Source: CAVSMC01 sp963728935 (GTDB taxonomy: Bacteria; Pseudomonadota; Gammaproteobacteria; Burkholderiales; Casimicrobiaceae). From it: a DNA stretch of 64,000 nt. Positions 28,510 to 36,469 of this stretch are shown here, piece after piece. The notes below the pieces were generated by a model. The model did not search any database and was not told the DNA's origin. It saw only the letters and a program-made list of their open reading frames with translations. The translations under genes and the position numbers were made by a program. The stretch lies in the NCBI GenBank assembly GCA_963728935.1, contig CAVSMC010000001.1, forward strand, positions 3,472,001 to 3,536,000, read 5' to 3'. The first letter of the stretch is position 1. Each line of letters starts with the position of its first letter.

Positions 28510-29673
28510 ATGTCAACGTTGCAACTGGGACTCATCGCCGCCGGCGTCTTGTTCGTCGTCGCCGTCGCCCTCTACAACTGGGTGCTGTTGCGCCGCGCGC
28601 GGCGCCGCATTGTGGGCGCGCGCGACGGCGCAGCCGACGCCGCAACCGCCGGCTCGCGCGGCGGTGACCGCGTCGAGCCGACGCTGACCGGACGCGCTGT
28701 CGCCGCGGCATCATCGGGCACTTCGGCCAATCGCAACGCCGATGTCGACGGCGAGCAGTTCGAGATTCCGATGGCCGTCGTGCGCAGCAGCGTCGCCGAC
28801 GAGCCCGTCGCCCGCGCACCGCTCACTCGCGCGACAGCCGATGACGCATCGCAGGCGCCGCCCGATCCCGACATCGAGTGCATCGTCACGTTGCAGGCGG
28901 CAAGGCCGGTCGCGGCGGGCGCCATTGCCGCCGGGTTGCATGCGAGGCTCGGCAAGCCGTTGCGCTGGCTCGGCCGGCGCGACGACGGTGCGCCGTGGCA
29001 GCGGCTCTCGGCCGACACGGCCGGCGAGTTCACGCAAATCGCGGCTTGCCTGTTGCTCGCCGATCGCAGCGGTGCGGCGACCAAGCCGATGCTCGACGCG
29101 TTCGTGCGCCTGGTAAGCGACATCGCGCCGACGCTGCCCGCGGCCTTCGTCGCGCCGGAAACCGCAGCCGAGGCCGAACGCGCCGAAGCGGTCGACCGTA
29201 TTTGCGCGGATCTCGACGTGCAGATCGGACTCACGGTGCTCAAGCCCGCGCCCGAAACGATTCCGGGCACGAAGCTGCGCGGCATCGCCGAGGCCGCCGG
29301 CTTTCACCTGCGCGAAGGAGGTCGCTTCGAATACATGCAGGAGGACACGGGCGCCGTGCTCTACGCGCTCGCCAATTACCGCTCGGAGCCGTTCACGATC
29401 GAGACGCTGCGGATGACGTCGACGCCGGGCGCGGTCTTCCTGCTCGACGTGCCGCGCGTGTCCGATCCCATCCGCGTGTTCGACCAGATGAAGCTCGCCG
29501 CAAAGCGGATGGTGACCACACTCGACGCCATGCTCGTCGACGACAACCGGCGCCCGCTCGACGACGCGGCGCTCGCGTCGATTCGCCAGCAGGTCGGCGC
29601 CGCGGCCGCGGCGCTTCGCGAAGTGAACATCGAGCCGGGAAGCCCCCGCGCGCTCGCGCTGTTCGGCGGCTAG
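28510..29673 (+). CDS. zipA: Cell division protein ZipA
   Basis: 387 residues. One N-terminal membrane segment (about 5-27) is followed by a basic patch RRARRRI, a long low-complexity linker, and a C-terminal domain (about 240-385) with the ZipA FtsZ-binding pattern GVLKPAPETIPGTKLRG-like stretch, then GGRFEYMQEDTGAVLYAL. ZipA anchors FtsZ protofilaments to the inner membrane. Sequence identity in this family is low, so position between smc and ligA and the architecture are the main support. Confidence 0.88.
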   Translation: MSTLQLGLIAAGVLFVVAVALYNWVLLRRARRRIVGARDGAADAATAGSRGGDRVEPTLTGRAVAAASSGTSANRNADVDGEQFEIPMAVVRSSVADEPVARAPLTRATADDASQAPPDPDIECIVTLQAARPVAAGAIAAGLHARLGKPLRWLGRRDDGAPWQRLSADTAGEFTQIAACLLLADRSGAATKPMLDAFVRLVSDIAPTLPAAFVAPETAAEAERAEAVDRICADLDVQIGLTVLKPAPETIPGTKLRGIAEAAGFHLREGGRFEYMQEDTGAVLYALANYRSEPFTIETLRMTSTPGAVFLLDVPRVSDPIRVFDQMKLAAKRMVTTLDAMLVDDNRRPLDDAALASIRQQVGAAAAALREVNIEPGSPRALALFGG

Positions 29674-29681
29674 CGGCAGCG

Positions 29682-31763
29682 ATGAGCGGCGAGGCAGCCG
29701 TGAGCGCGACCAAGACCGTACCCAGGGCGGCTGCGATGCGTGCGGCGGAGCTGCGCCGGCTGATCGCCGAGTACGATCACAATTACTACGTGCTCGACGC
29801 GCCGACGGTCAGCGACGCCGAGTACGACCGGCTGTTCCGCGAGCTGGTCGACCTCGAGTCGAAGCACGCCGAGCTCGTCGCGCCCGACTCGCCGACGCAG
29901 CGCGTGGGCGGAGCGCCGCTCACCGAGTTCGCACCGGTGCGTCATGCCGTGCCGATGTTGTCGATCCGCACGGAGACCGACACGACTGCGGGCGCGGCGG
30001 CGAAGTTCGACGCTCGCGTTCGGCGCGACTTGGGCCTTGCCGCCGACGCGCCGCCGCTCGATTACATGGCCGAGCTCAAGTTCGACGGTCTTGCGATCAG
30101 CCTGCGCTACGAGCATGGCGCACTCGCGGTCGCAGCCACCCGCGGTGACGGCGAGGTCGGCGAGGACGTGACGAGCAACGTGCGAACGATCCGCGCGATT
30201 CCGCAACGCCTCGCTTTGCGAAAGGTTCCCGCCGTGCTCGAGGTGCGCGGCGAGGTCTATATGAGTCGGCAAGACTTCGCGAAGCTCAACGAACGCCAGA
30301 ACGCCGCCGGTCTGAAGCCTTTCATCAATCCGCGCAACACGGCAGCGGGCGCGGTGCGCCAGCTCGATCCGGCGATGACGGCGAAGCGGCCATTGCGCTT
30401 CTTCGCGTACGGGATCGGCGTCACCGACGGATTCGCGATGCCCGACACGCATGCCGAGCTGCTCGACCTGCTCGAGCGGGCCGGCCTGCCGGTCAACCGC
30501 GATCGCCGCGTTGCGCGCGGCGCTGCCGAGCTCGTCGCGTTCTACGAAAGCGTTGCGACGCGGCGCGACAGCCTTCCGTTCGAGATCGACGGCGTCGTCT
30601 ACAAGGTCAATTCGCTGGCGCTGCAGCGCACGCTCGGCTTTGTCACGCGCGAGCCGCGCTGGGCCGTCGCGCACAAATTTCCTGCGGAAGAGATGGCGAC
30701 GCAAGTGCTCGGCATCGAAGTCCAGGTCGGCCGAACGGGCGCGCTCACGCCGGTGGCGCGGCTTTCGCCGGTGTTCGTCGGCGGTGTCACCGTCACCAAC
30801 GCGACGCTGCACAACGAGGACGAGGTACGGCGCAAGGACGTGCGCATCGCCGACATGGTGATCGTTCGCCGGGCCGGCGATGTGATTCCGGAGGTCGTTC
30901 GCGTCGTTGCCGAGAAGCGCCCGCGCGACGCGAAGCCCTACGCGCTGCCGACGACCTGTCCGGAATGCGGCTCGGCGGTCGAGCGGTTGCCCGATGAAGC
31001 GATCGCGCGCTGCACGGGGGGGCTCGTCTGTCCGGCGCAGCGCAAGCAGTCGCTGCTGCACTTCGCGAGTCGGCGCGCGCTCGACATCGAAGGACTCGGC
31101 GACAAGCTCGTCGATCAATTGGTCGACGGCGGGATCGTGCGCACGCCGGCGGATCTCTACAAGCTCGGCGTCGCGAAGCTCGCCGCGCTCGAGCGGATGG
31201 CGGACAAATCCGCCGCGAACGTCGTCGCCGCCATCGAGCGCAGCAAGTCGACCACGCTCGCGCGCTTCATCTATGCGCTGGGCGTTCGCCATGTCGGCGA
31301 GACGACCGCCCGCGATCTGGCGCGCCATTTCGGCAATTTCGACGCGCTGCTCGACGCCGACGAAACCGCGTTGCTCGACGTTCCCGACGTCGGTCCGGTG
31401 CTCGCGCAGTCGATCGCGCGCTTCTTCGCCGAACCGCACAACCGGGAGGTGATCGAACAGTTGCGTGCAGCCGGCGTGCATTGGCGCGACGAGGTGCCGC
31501 AGCGAAAACCGGCCGGGCCGCTCGCCGGCAAGACGTTCGTGCTGACCGGCACGCTGCCGACGCTGACGCGCGACGACGCGAAGGCGCGCATCGAAGCGGC
31601 CGGCGGCAAGGTGAGCGGCAGCGTGTCGAAAAAGACCGACTACGTCGTCGCGGGTGCGGAAGCGGGCAGCAAGCTCGACAAGGCACGCGAGCTCGACGTG
31701 TCGATCCTCGACGAGCACGGGCTCGCCAAACTGCTGTCGGGCGGAGCAAAGGACGCGAGATGA
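29682..31763 (+). CDS. ligA: NAD-dependent DNA ligase LigA
   Basis: 693 residues. Domain Ia has YDHNYYVLDAPTVSDAEYD; the adenylation domain carries the nucleophile Lys133 in ELKFDGLAI; then an OB fold, a four-Cys zinc finger (CPECG ... C ... C, about 426-450), helix-hairpin-helix repeats, and a C-terminal BRCT domain (about 610-690). It seals nicks in replication and repair using NAD+. ATG 29682 starts 6 bp after the zipA stop. Its stop overlaps the galU start by 4 bp. Confidence 0.97.
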   Translation: MSGEAAVSATKTVPRAAAMRAAELRRLIAEYDHNYYVLDAPTVSDAEYDRLFRELVDLESKHAELVAPDSPTQRVGGAPLTEFAPVRHAVPMLSIRTETDTTAGAAAKFDARVRRDLGLAADAPPLDYMAELKFDGLAISLRYEHGALAVAATRGDGEVGEDVTSNVRTIRAIPQRLALRKVPAVLEVRGEVYMSRQDFAKLNERQNAAGLKPFINPRNTAAGAVRQLDPAMTAKRPLRFFAYGIGVTDGFAMPDTHAELLDLLERAGLPVNRDRRVARGAAELVAFYESVATRRDSLPFEIDGVVYKVNSLALQRTLGFVTREPRWAVAHKFPAEEMATQVLGIEVQVGRTGALTPVARLSPVFVGGVTVTNATLHNEDEVRRKDVRIADMVIVRRAGDVIPEVVRVVAEKRPRDAKPYALPTTCPECGSAVERLPDEAIARCTGGLVCPAQRKQSLLHFASRRALDIEGLGDKLVDQLVDGGIVRTPADLYKLGVAKLAALERMADKSAANVVAAIERSKSTTLARFIYALGVRHVGETTARDLARHFGNFDALLDADETALLDVPDVGPVLAQSIARFFAEPHNREVIEQLRAAGVHWRDEVPQRKPAGPLAGKTFVLTGTLPTLTRDDAKARIEAAGGKVSGSVSKKTDYVVAGAEAGSKLDKARELDVSILDEHGLAKLLSGGAKDAR

Positions 31764-32632
31764 ACCCGATCACCAAAGCCGTGTTTCCGGTTGCCGGGCT
31801 CGGGACGCGGTTTCTTCCCGCGACGAAAGCGAGCCCCAAGGAGATGCTTCCCGTCGTCGACAAGCCGCTGATCCAATACGCGGTCGAAGAAGCCGCCGCC
31901 GCCGGCATCACCGACATGATCTTCATCACCGGGCGCAACAAGCGCGCGATCGAGGATCATTTCGACAAGGCGTACGAGCTCGAAAACGAGCTCGAGCGCA
32001 AGAGCAAGGCGGAATTACTCGAAACCGCGCAATCGGTGGCGCCGCCGGGCATCAACTGCATCTACATCCGGCAAAGCGAGCCGCTCGGCTTGGGCCACGC
32101 CGTGCTTTGCGCCGCGCCGGTCGTCGGTCGCGAGCCATTCGCGGTGCTGCTCGCCGACGACCTGATCGATGCCGACGTGCCGGTGATGAAGCAGATGGTC
32201 GACGTCGCCACGCGCGAAGATTGCGCGACGATCGGCGTCATGACCGTTGCCGAGTCGGACGTCGGCAGCTACGGCATCGTCGAGACGGGTCGGGCGAACG
32301 GGCGCGTCGCGGCGATCACGCGGATCGTCGAAAAGCCGAAGCCGGGGACGACGTCGTCGAAGCAGGCGGTCGTCGGGCGCTACATTCTGACGCCGCGCAT
32401 TTTTCATCATCTGTCGCAGATGCCCAGCGGCGCCGGCGGCGAGATCCAGCTCAGCGACGCCATCGAGCGGCTGCTCGACGACGAGCGCGTGCTCGCATAC
32501 GAGTTCGACGGCCATCGCTACGACTGCGGCAGCAAGCTCGGCTATCTCAAAGCGAATGTTGAGCTCGCCCTCAAGCATCCGGAGCTCGCCGACGGCTTCG
32601 CGGCATTCCTTGCGAGCCGCACCGCGCCGTGA
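31760..32632 (+). CDS. galU: UTP--glucose-1-phosphate uridylyltransferase
   Basis: 290 residues. The nucleotide-binding signature VAGLGTRFLPATKASPKEML is at about 12-31, followed by PLGLGHAVLCA, LADDLID and VEKPKPG, all GalU hallmarks. The enzyme makes UDP-glucose from UTP and glucose-1-phosphate for envelope polysaccharide and sugar metabolism. Start ATG 31760 overlaps the ligA stop (ATGA) and its own stop overlaps the oxyR GTG (GTGA), so ligA-galU-oxyR are probably translationally coupled. Confidence 0.96.
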   Translation: MNPITKAVFPVAGLGTRFLPATKASPKEMLPVVDKPLIQYAVEEAAAAGITDMIFITGRNKRAIEDHFDKAYELENELERKSKAELLETAQSVAPPGINCIYIRQSEPLGLGHAVLCAAPVVGREPFAVLLADDLIDADVPVMKQMVDVATREDCATIGVMTVAESDVGSYGIVETGRANGRVAAITRIVEKPKPGTTSSKQAVVGRYILTPRIFHHLSQMPSGAGGEIQLSDAIERLLDDERVLAYEFDGHRYDCGSKLGYLKANVELALKHPELADGFAAFLASRTAP

Positions 32633-33540
32633 CGCTGAACGAGCTTCGCTACATCGTCGCGGTCGCGCACGAGAAGAGCTTCGGACGCGCCGCGCAGCGC
32701 TGCTTCGTGAGCCAGCCCGCGCTGTCGGTCGCGATCCAGAAGCTCGAGGAAGAGCTCGGCACGCGCCTGTTCGAGCGCGGAAAAAGCGAGGTCACCGTGA
32801 CGCCCGTCGGTGCCCGCATCGTCGAACAGGCGCAGCGCGTGCTCGAGGAATCGGCGCGGATCCGCGAGATCGCGCAGGCGGGTCGCAATCCGTTGGTCGG
32901 CGCATTGAAGCTCGGCGTGATCTTCACCATCGCGCCGTACCTGCTGCCGGACCTCATTCCCGCGCTGCACACGATTGCCCCGCAAATGCCGCTCGACATC
33001 GAGGAGAATCTCACCGAGCAGCTCGAGATCTCGCTGAAAAGCGGGCGCATCGATGCCGCCATTCTCGCGTTGCCGTTCGCGCCGCCGGCGGTCGCGACCG
33101 AGTTTCTCTACGAGGAGCCGTTCCAGGTCGTCGTTCCGAAAGGCCATAAGTGGGCGAAGCGCAAGTCGGTGAACCCTGACGAGCTCGCCGGCGAGCACAC
33201 GATCCTGTTAGCCGTCGGCCATTGCTTCCGCGACCAGGTTCTCGATGCCTGTCCGGAGCTGAACCGCGTCGACTCGCACGTCAGCCGCACGACATCGCTC
33301 GAGACCGTGCGCAACATGGTGGCCTCGGGGCTTGGCGTGTCCGTGCTGCCGCGCGACGCGCTGACGCCGAAGTACCACAGCCAGCTCGTCGTGCCGGTGC
33401 CGTTCGCGCGGCCGGCACCGTCGCGTCGCGTTGCGCTCGCCTATCGGCGCAGCTTTCCGCGGCCGGAGGCGATCGCAGCGCTACGCGATGCGGTGGCGAT
33501 GTGCCGGCCGCAATCGGCGAAAGCGCAGTCGGCCGCCTGA
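32629..33540 (+). CDS. oxyR: LysR-type peroxide sensor OxyR
   Basis: 303 residues. The N-terminal winged helix-turn-helix (3-60) reads NELRYIVAVAHEKSFGRAAQRC. Two Cys residues at 199 and 208 lie in GHCFRDQVLDAC, at exactly the positions and spacing of the redox switch of E. coli OxyR. Peroxide would form the disulfide and turn on antioxidant genes. The GTG start at 32629 overlaps the galU stop. This overlap with a housekeeping gene is unusual for a stress regulator; no catalase or peroxidase gene is nearby. Confidence 0.93.
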   Translation: MTLNELRYIVAVAHEKSFGRAAQRCFVSQPALSVAIQKLEEELGTRLFERGKSEVTVTPVGARIVEQAQRVLEESARIREIAQAGRNPLVGALKLGVIFTIAPYLLPDLIPALHTIAPQMPLDIEENLTEQLEISLKSGRIDAAILALPFAPPAVATEFLYEEPFQVVVPKGHKWAKRKSVNPDELAGEHTILLAVGHCFRDQVLDACPELNRVDSHVSRTTSLETVRNMVASGLGVSVLPRDALTPKYHSQLVVPVPFARPAPSRRVALAYRRSFPRPEAIAALRDAVAMCRPQSAKAQSAA

Positions 33541-33547
33541 CGCGGCG

Positions 33548-34372
33548 TCAAAAGCCGTAGAGCTTCGCGGGATTGGCGACGAGAATGCGCTCGCGCGTCG
33601 CGTCGTCGCCGGCCCATTCGTCGAGCAAGTCGAGCAGTGCCGCGGTGTCGGGCACTTGCTGCTGCCCCGGGTGCGGCCAGTTGCTCGCCCATACGCAGCG
33701 CTCGGGATGCGATTTCGCGAGCGCGGTCGCGAGCGCGCCGACGTCCTCGTAGCGCGGCGGTCCGGATTTCGACGTCTCGTACGGCGCCGACAGCTTGACC
33801 CATGCATTGCCGCCGTCGAGCAGCCGCAACAACGCGACGAAGCCCGGATGATCGGTCGCCACGGGCTGCAAGAACTTGCCGTTGTGATCGATCACGAGTG
33901 GTACCGGCAACCGCGCGAGCGCGTCGGCGTAGCGCGGCAACTCGCGACCATCGAGCTGAAGCTGCACGTGCCAGCCGAACGGCGCAATCCGCCGCGCCAT
34001 CGGCTCGACGGTTTCCCATCCCAAGTGGCCGCCGGGCAACAGATGATGGCGGACGCCGCGGATGCCGGTGGCGGCGAGCTGGGCGAGCTCGTCGTCGGAA
34101 ACGTCCGGCTGCACGACCGCGATGCCGCGCGCGCGCTCGCCGAGCACGGCGAGCGCCTCGAGCATCAGAGAATTGTCGAAGCCGTACCCGTTCGGCTGCA
34201 CGAGCACCGCGCGCGACAAGCCGAGCGCGCGCTGTACGGCGAGGTAATCGGCGAGCGGCGCGTGCGGCGGCTTGAACATCGCCGTCGACGCGACGGGAAT
34301 GCGGTCTTCGTAGACGTGCAAATGGCAGTCGCACGCGCCGGGCGGCGCTTTGCGCTTCGCGAGGCTCATCAA
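33548..34372 (-). CDS. Amidohydrolase-2 family hydrolase (2-pyrone-4,6-dicarboxylate lactonase-like)
   Basis: 274 residues of the COG3618 TIM-barrel family. The metal-site motif CDCHLHVYEDRIP is at about 14-26, VRHHLLPGG and VIDHNGKF in the middle, and CVWASNWPHPG with the catalytic Asn/Asp position near 225. Members hydrolyse lactones such as 2-pyrone-4,6-dicarboxylate or sugar lactones, or decarboxylate aromatic acids. No aromatic-degradation genes are nearby, so the substrate is open. It is divergent from the SDR gene at 34518, which could form a dehydrogenase-lactonase pair with it. Confidence 0.8.
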   Translation of the reverse strand: MMSLAKRKAPPGACDCHLHVYEDRIPVASTAMFKPPHAPLADYLAVQRALGLSRAVLVQPNGYGFDNSLMLEALAVLGERARGIAVVQPDVSDDELAQLAATGIRGVRHHLLPGGHLGWETVEPMARRIAPFGWHVQLQLDGRELPRYADALARLPVPLVIDHNGKFLQPVATDHPGFVALLRLLDGGNAWVKLSAPYETSKSGPPRYEDVGALATALAKSHPERCVWASNWPHPGQQQVPDTAALLDLLDEWAGDDATRERILVANPAKLYGF

Positions 34373-34517
34373 TTCATCATAGCTCAGGTCACGGGCGCGC
34401 CGCGGTCGCGGACTTCAAAAGTGCGCACATATTCGACGCAGCGGCGGCAAAGTCGACCAAATTCAGTAAACTGCGCGTTCGCTTCGCGCGCATCTTCCGT
34501 CGATCGAAGGAGTACCC

Positions 34518-35282
34518 ATGGCATCAGACCTTCAAGCAAAGGCGATCCTGATAACCGGCGCGTCCACCGGCATCGGGGCGGCCGCCGCGCGTGCGTTCGC
34601 GCGCGTCGGCGCGAACGTCGTCGTCCATTACAACGCGAGCCGCGATGCCGCCGAGGGCGTCGCCGCGGACGTGCGCGCGGCCGGCGCGAAGGCCGCGCTC
34701 GTCGGCGGCGATGTCACCCGCGAGACCGAGGTCAAGCGCATCGTCGCCGAGGCGCACGCGGCGTTCGGGCGCATCGACGTGCTGATCAACAATGCCGGCG
34801 GATTGGTGGCGCGCACCAAGATCGAGGACTACACCGAAGCGTTCATCGATGCGGTGCTGCGCCTCAACGTCGTCCACGTCGCGCTGTTCGTCCGCGAAGT
34901 CGTTCCGCTGATGCGCCGCCGCGGCAGCGGCAACATCATCAACGTGAGCTCGATCGCCGCGCGCCACGGCGGCGGCGCCGGCGCGATCATCTACGCCGCG
35001 GCCAAAGGCTTCGTGTCGGCGGCGACGCACGGGTGGGCGAAAGAGCTCGCCGCCGATCGCATCCGGGTCAACGCGGTGTCGCCGGGCGTCATCACGACGC
35101 CGTTTCACGAGCGCTATTCGACGCCGCAGCAACTCGCGGCTATGCAGGCAACGATCCCGATGAACCGGCTCGGCAGCGCCGACGAATGCGCCGGCACGTT
35201 CCTCTATCTGGCGTCGGACGATCTGTCGGGCTATGTCACCGGCCAGGTGATCGAGGTCAACGGCGGTCAATACATGGTCTGA
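34518..35282 (+). CDS. Short-chain dehydrogenase/reductase
   Basis: 254 residues, a classical SDR. The cofactor motif TGASTGIG is at about 14-21, NNAG at about 94-97, the catalytic Ser in NVSSIAA, and the Tyr-Lys pair in YAAAKGF; the C-terminal motif is GQVIEVNGG. The loop after the first strands (HYNAS) suggests NADP(H) or NAD(H) use without a clear call. AAGGAG precedes ATG 34518. The substrate is unknown; many such enzymes oxidise sugars or secondary alcohols. Confidence 0.88.
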   Translation: MASDLQAKAILITGASTGIGAAAARAFARVGANVVVHYNASRDAAEGVAADVRAAGAKAALVGGDVTRETEVKRIVAEAHAAFGRIDVLINNAGGLVARTKIEDYTEAFIDAVLRLNVVHVALFVREVVPLMRRRGSGNIINVSSIAARHGGGAGAIIYAAAKGFVSAATHGWAKELAADRIRVNAVSPGVITTPFHERYSTPQQLAAMQATIPMNRLGSADECAGTFLYLASDDLSGYVTGQVIEVNGGQYMV

Positions 35283-35287
35283 GCTCG

Positions 35288-35983
35288 TCAGCGCGCGAGC
35301 AGCGCCGGCAGATCGCCGAGCGACGCGATCGCGCGATCGGGCGCCGGCGCGTGGCGCTCGACCGGCGCACCCGCCCGATTGATCCAGAACACGGTGAAGC
35401 CGAACGCCTTTGCCCCCGCGGCGTCCCAGCCGTTCGACGACACGAACCCGGTGCGTGACGGGGCGAGCTTCAACCGGTCCGCGGCGAGTTGATAGACGCG
35501 CCGGTCCGGTTTGTAAGCGTCGACCTCGTCTACCGACATCACACCGTCGAGATGCGCAGCGAGACCGGACGCACGCACAAGCGGATCGAGCATCGCGCGC
35601 GTGCCGTTGGACAAGATCCAGCGCGGACGCGGTGCGAGCGCCGCGAGCGCCGCCGGCACGTCGGCGTACGGCGCAAGCGCGAGATACGCGCTCGCGAGCA
35701 GCAATCGTTGCCGTTCGGGCATCTCGATTGCGAGCGCCTGCAGCGTGTAATCGAGCGCGCGCGCGGTGATCTCGGCGAAATCCTCGCGTCGAAAGCCTTC
35801 GCTCGCCATCAGGCCCGACCACCACGAATACTCGAGCTGCTTCGTTCGCCAGAGTTGCGCGATGGCAGCACCCCGGCCCGGGGCGAGCGTTTCGGCGAGC
35901 GCATAAACCGACTGGACATCGAACAGCGTGCCGTACGCGTCGAACACGAGCGCATCGATTGCAATCGGGTTGGTAGAATTCAT
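35288..35983 (-). CDS. Haloacid dehalogenase type II (HAD superfamily)
   Basis: 231 residues. HAD motif I FDAYGTLFDV holds the nucleophile Asp; motif II is ILSNGTRAML; motif III Lys is in KPDRRVY; the last motif is SSNGWDAAGAKAFGF. The combination AYGTLFDV, SNG and SSN-WD matches L-2-haloacid dehalogenase, which converts L-2-haloalkanoates to D-2-hydroxyacids. Many chromosomal members have unclear natural substrates. Start ATG 35983 gives a normal N-terminus. It converges with the SDR gene, 5 bp apart. Confidence 0.88.
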   Translation of the reverse strand: MNSTNPIAIDALVFDAYGTLFDVQSVYALAETLAPGRGAAIAQLWRTKQLEYSWWSGLMASEGFRREDFAEITARALDYTLQALAIEMPERQRLLLASAYLALAPYADVPAALAALAPRPRWILSNGTRAMLDPLVRASGLAAHLDGVMSVDEVDAYKPDRRVYQLAADRLKLAPSRTGFVSSNGWDAAGAKAFGFTVFWINRAGAPVERHAPAPDRAIASLGDLPALLAR

Positions 35984-36035
35984 CGCGTGCTCATGTCTGA
36001 TCGCTCGATTGAAGCCGCACTGTCGCTCACGTCGA

Positions 36036-36070
36036 CACAAAAAAAGAAGGGTTACGCTCGCGCGTAACCC
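36036..36070 (-). terminator. Rho-independent terminator after tRNA-Val
   Basis: A perfect 9-bp stem (36049-36057 with 36062-36070, loop TCGC) is followed on the minus strand by TTCTTTTTTTG. It lies 12 bp beyond the tRNA CCA end and fits termination of the tRNA transcript. Confidence 0.88.
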
Positions 36071-36081
36071 CTTGGTTCATT

Positions 36082-36156
36082 TGGTGGGCGATACTGGGAT
36101 CGAACCAGTGACCCCTGCCGTGTGAAGGCAATGCTCTACCGCTGAGCTAACCGCCC
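36082..36156 (-). tRNA. tRNA-Val (anticodon CAC)
   Basis: 75 nt reading from 36156 down. The acceptor stem GGGCGGT pairs with ATCGCCC, the CCA end is encoded, the D arm is GCTCAGCGGTAGAGC, and the T arm ACTGG-TTCGATC-CCAGT is complete. The anticodon stem TTGCC/GGCAG encloses loop TTCACAC, giving anticodon CAC, which reads the valine codon GTG, heavily used in this GC-rich genome. Confidence 0.96.
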
Positions 36157-36179
36157 CGCGAACCCAGACAGGAGCCGCG

Positions 36180-36208
36180 ATTTAATCATGGCATCCAAGG
36201 GGGGTCAA
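36180..36208 (-). promoter_or_regulatory. Sigma70-type promoter of tRNA-Val
   Basis: On the minus strand, TTGACC (36208-36203), a 17-bp spacer and TTAAAT (36185-36180). The expected transcription start is about 15 nt before the mature tRNA 5' end at 36156. Confidence 0.75.
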
Positions 36209-36220
36209 ACCGATTTGGCG

Positions 36221-36265
36221 ACTTTGTCCTATCCTGTCATGGACAAAGTGGCACCGAATTGGTGC
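36221..36265. promoter_or_regulatory. Two adjacent dyads, the second NtrC-site-like
   Basis: ACTTTGTCC (36221-36229) and GGACAAAGT (36241-36249) form a perfect 9-bp inverted repeat with an 11-bp spacer. Directly next to it, GCACC-gaatt-GGTGC (36251-36265) matches the half-sites and spacing of known NtrC (NRI) operators. They lie just upstream of the tRNA-Val -35 box and about 205 bp before gltX. Whether NtrC or another protein binds is unknown. Confidence 0.4.
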
Positions 36266-36469
36266 AATTATGCCAGTCGGCACACGGTCTGGAATCCGCC
36301 TTCATGCAAGGGATTCGATAAGACCCTGCGACGGCGGCGCTTTTGTCGGAGCGCCGTGGCCGTGGCGGCGGGCGACGCCTCGTCAAATTTTAGTTGCTGT
36401 CCTGTCCGCCCGCCCCAAGGCAGCACGCCTTGACCGGTCCGAGAAGCGACGGTCGCGCGGTCCGCTAGA

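Larger units (their letters stand above)
36157..36469. other. 313-bp intergenic region between tRNA-Val and gltX
   Basis: No convincing gene. It holds the tRNA promoter (36180-36208) on the minus strand and two dyads (36221-36265). The rest, up to gltX, must contain the gltX promoter, for which I see no strong match. Confidence 0.6.

Noticed and set aside
36278..36293. Possible sigma54 promoter (GGCAC-N-TGG)
   Set aside because: The -24 GG is present but the essential -12 GC is GG, and the match to the rest of the consensus is poor.
36188..36433. Short open frame between tRNA-Val and gltX
   Set aside because: It overlaps the tRNA promoter and the dyads, has no ribosome site and no recognisable protein features.
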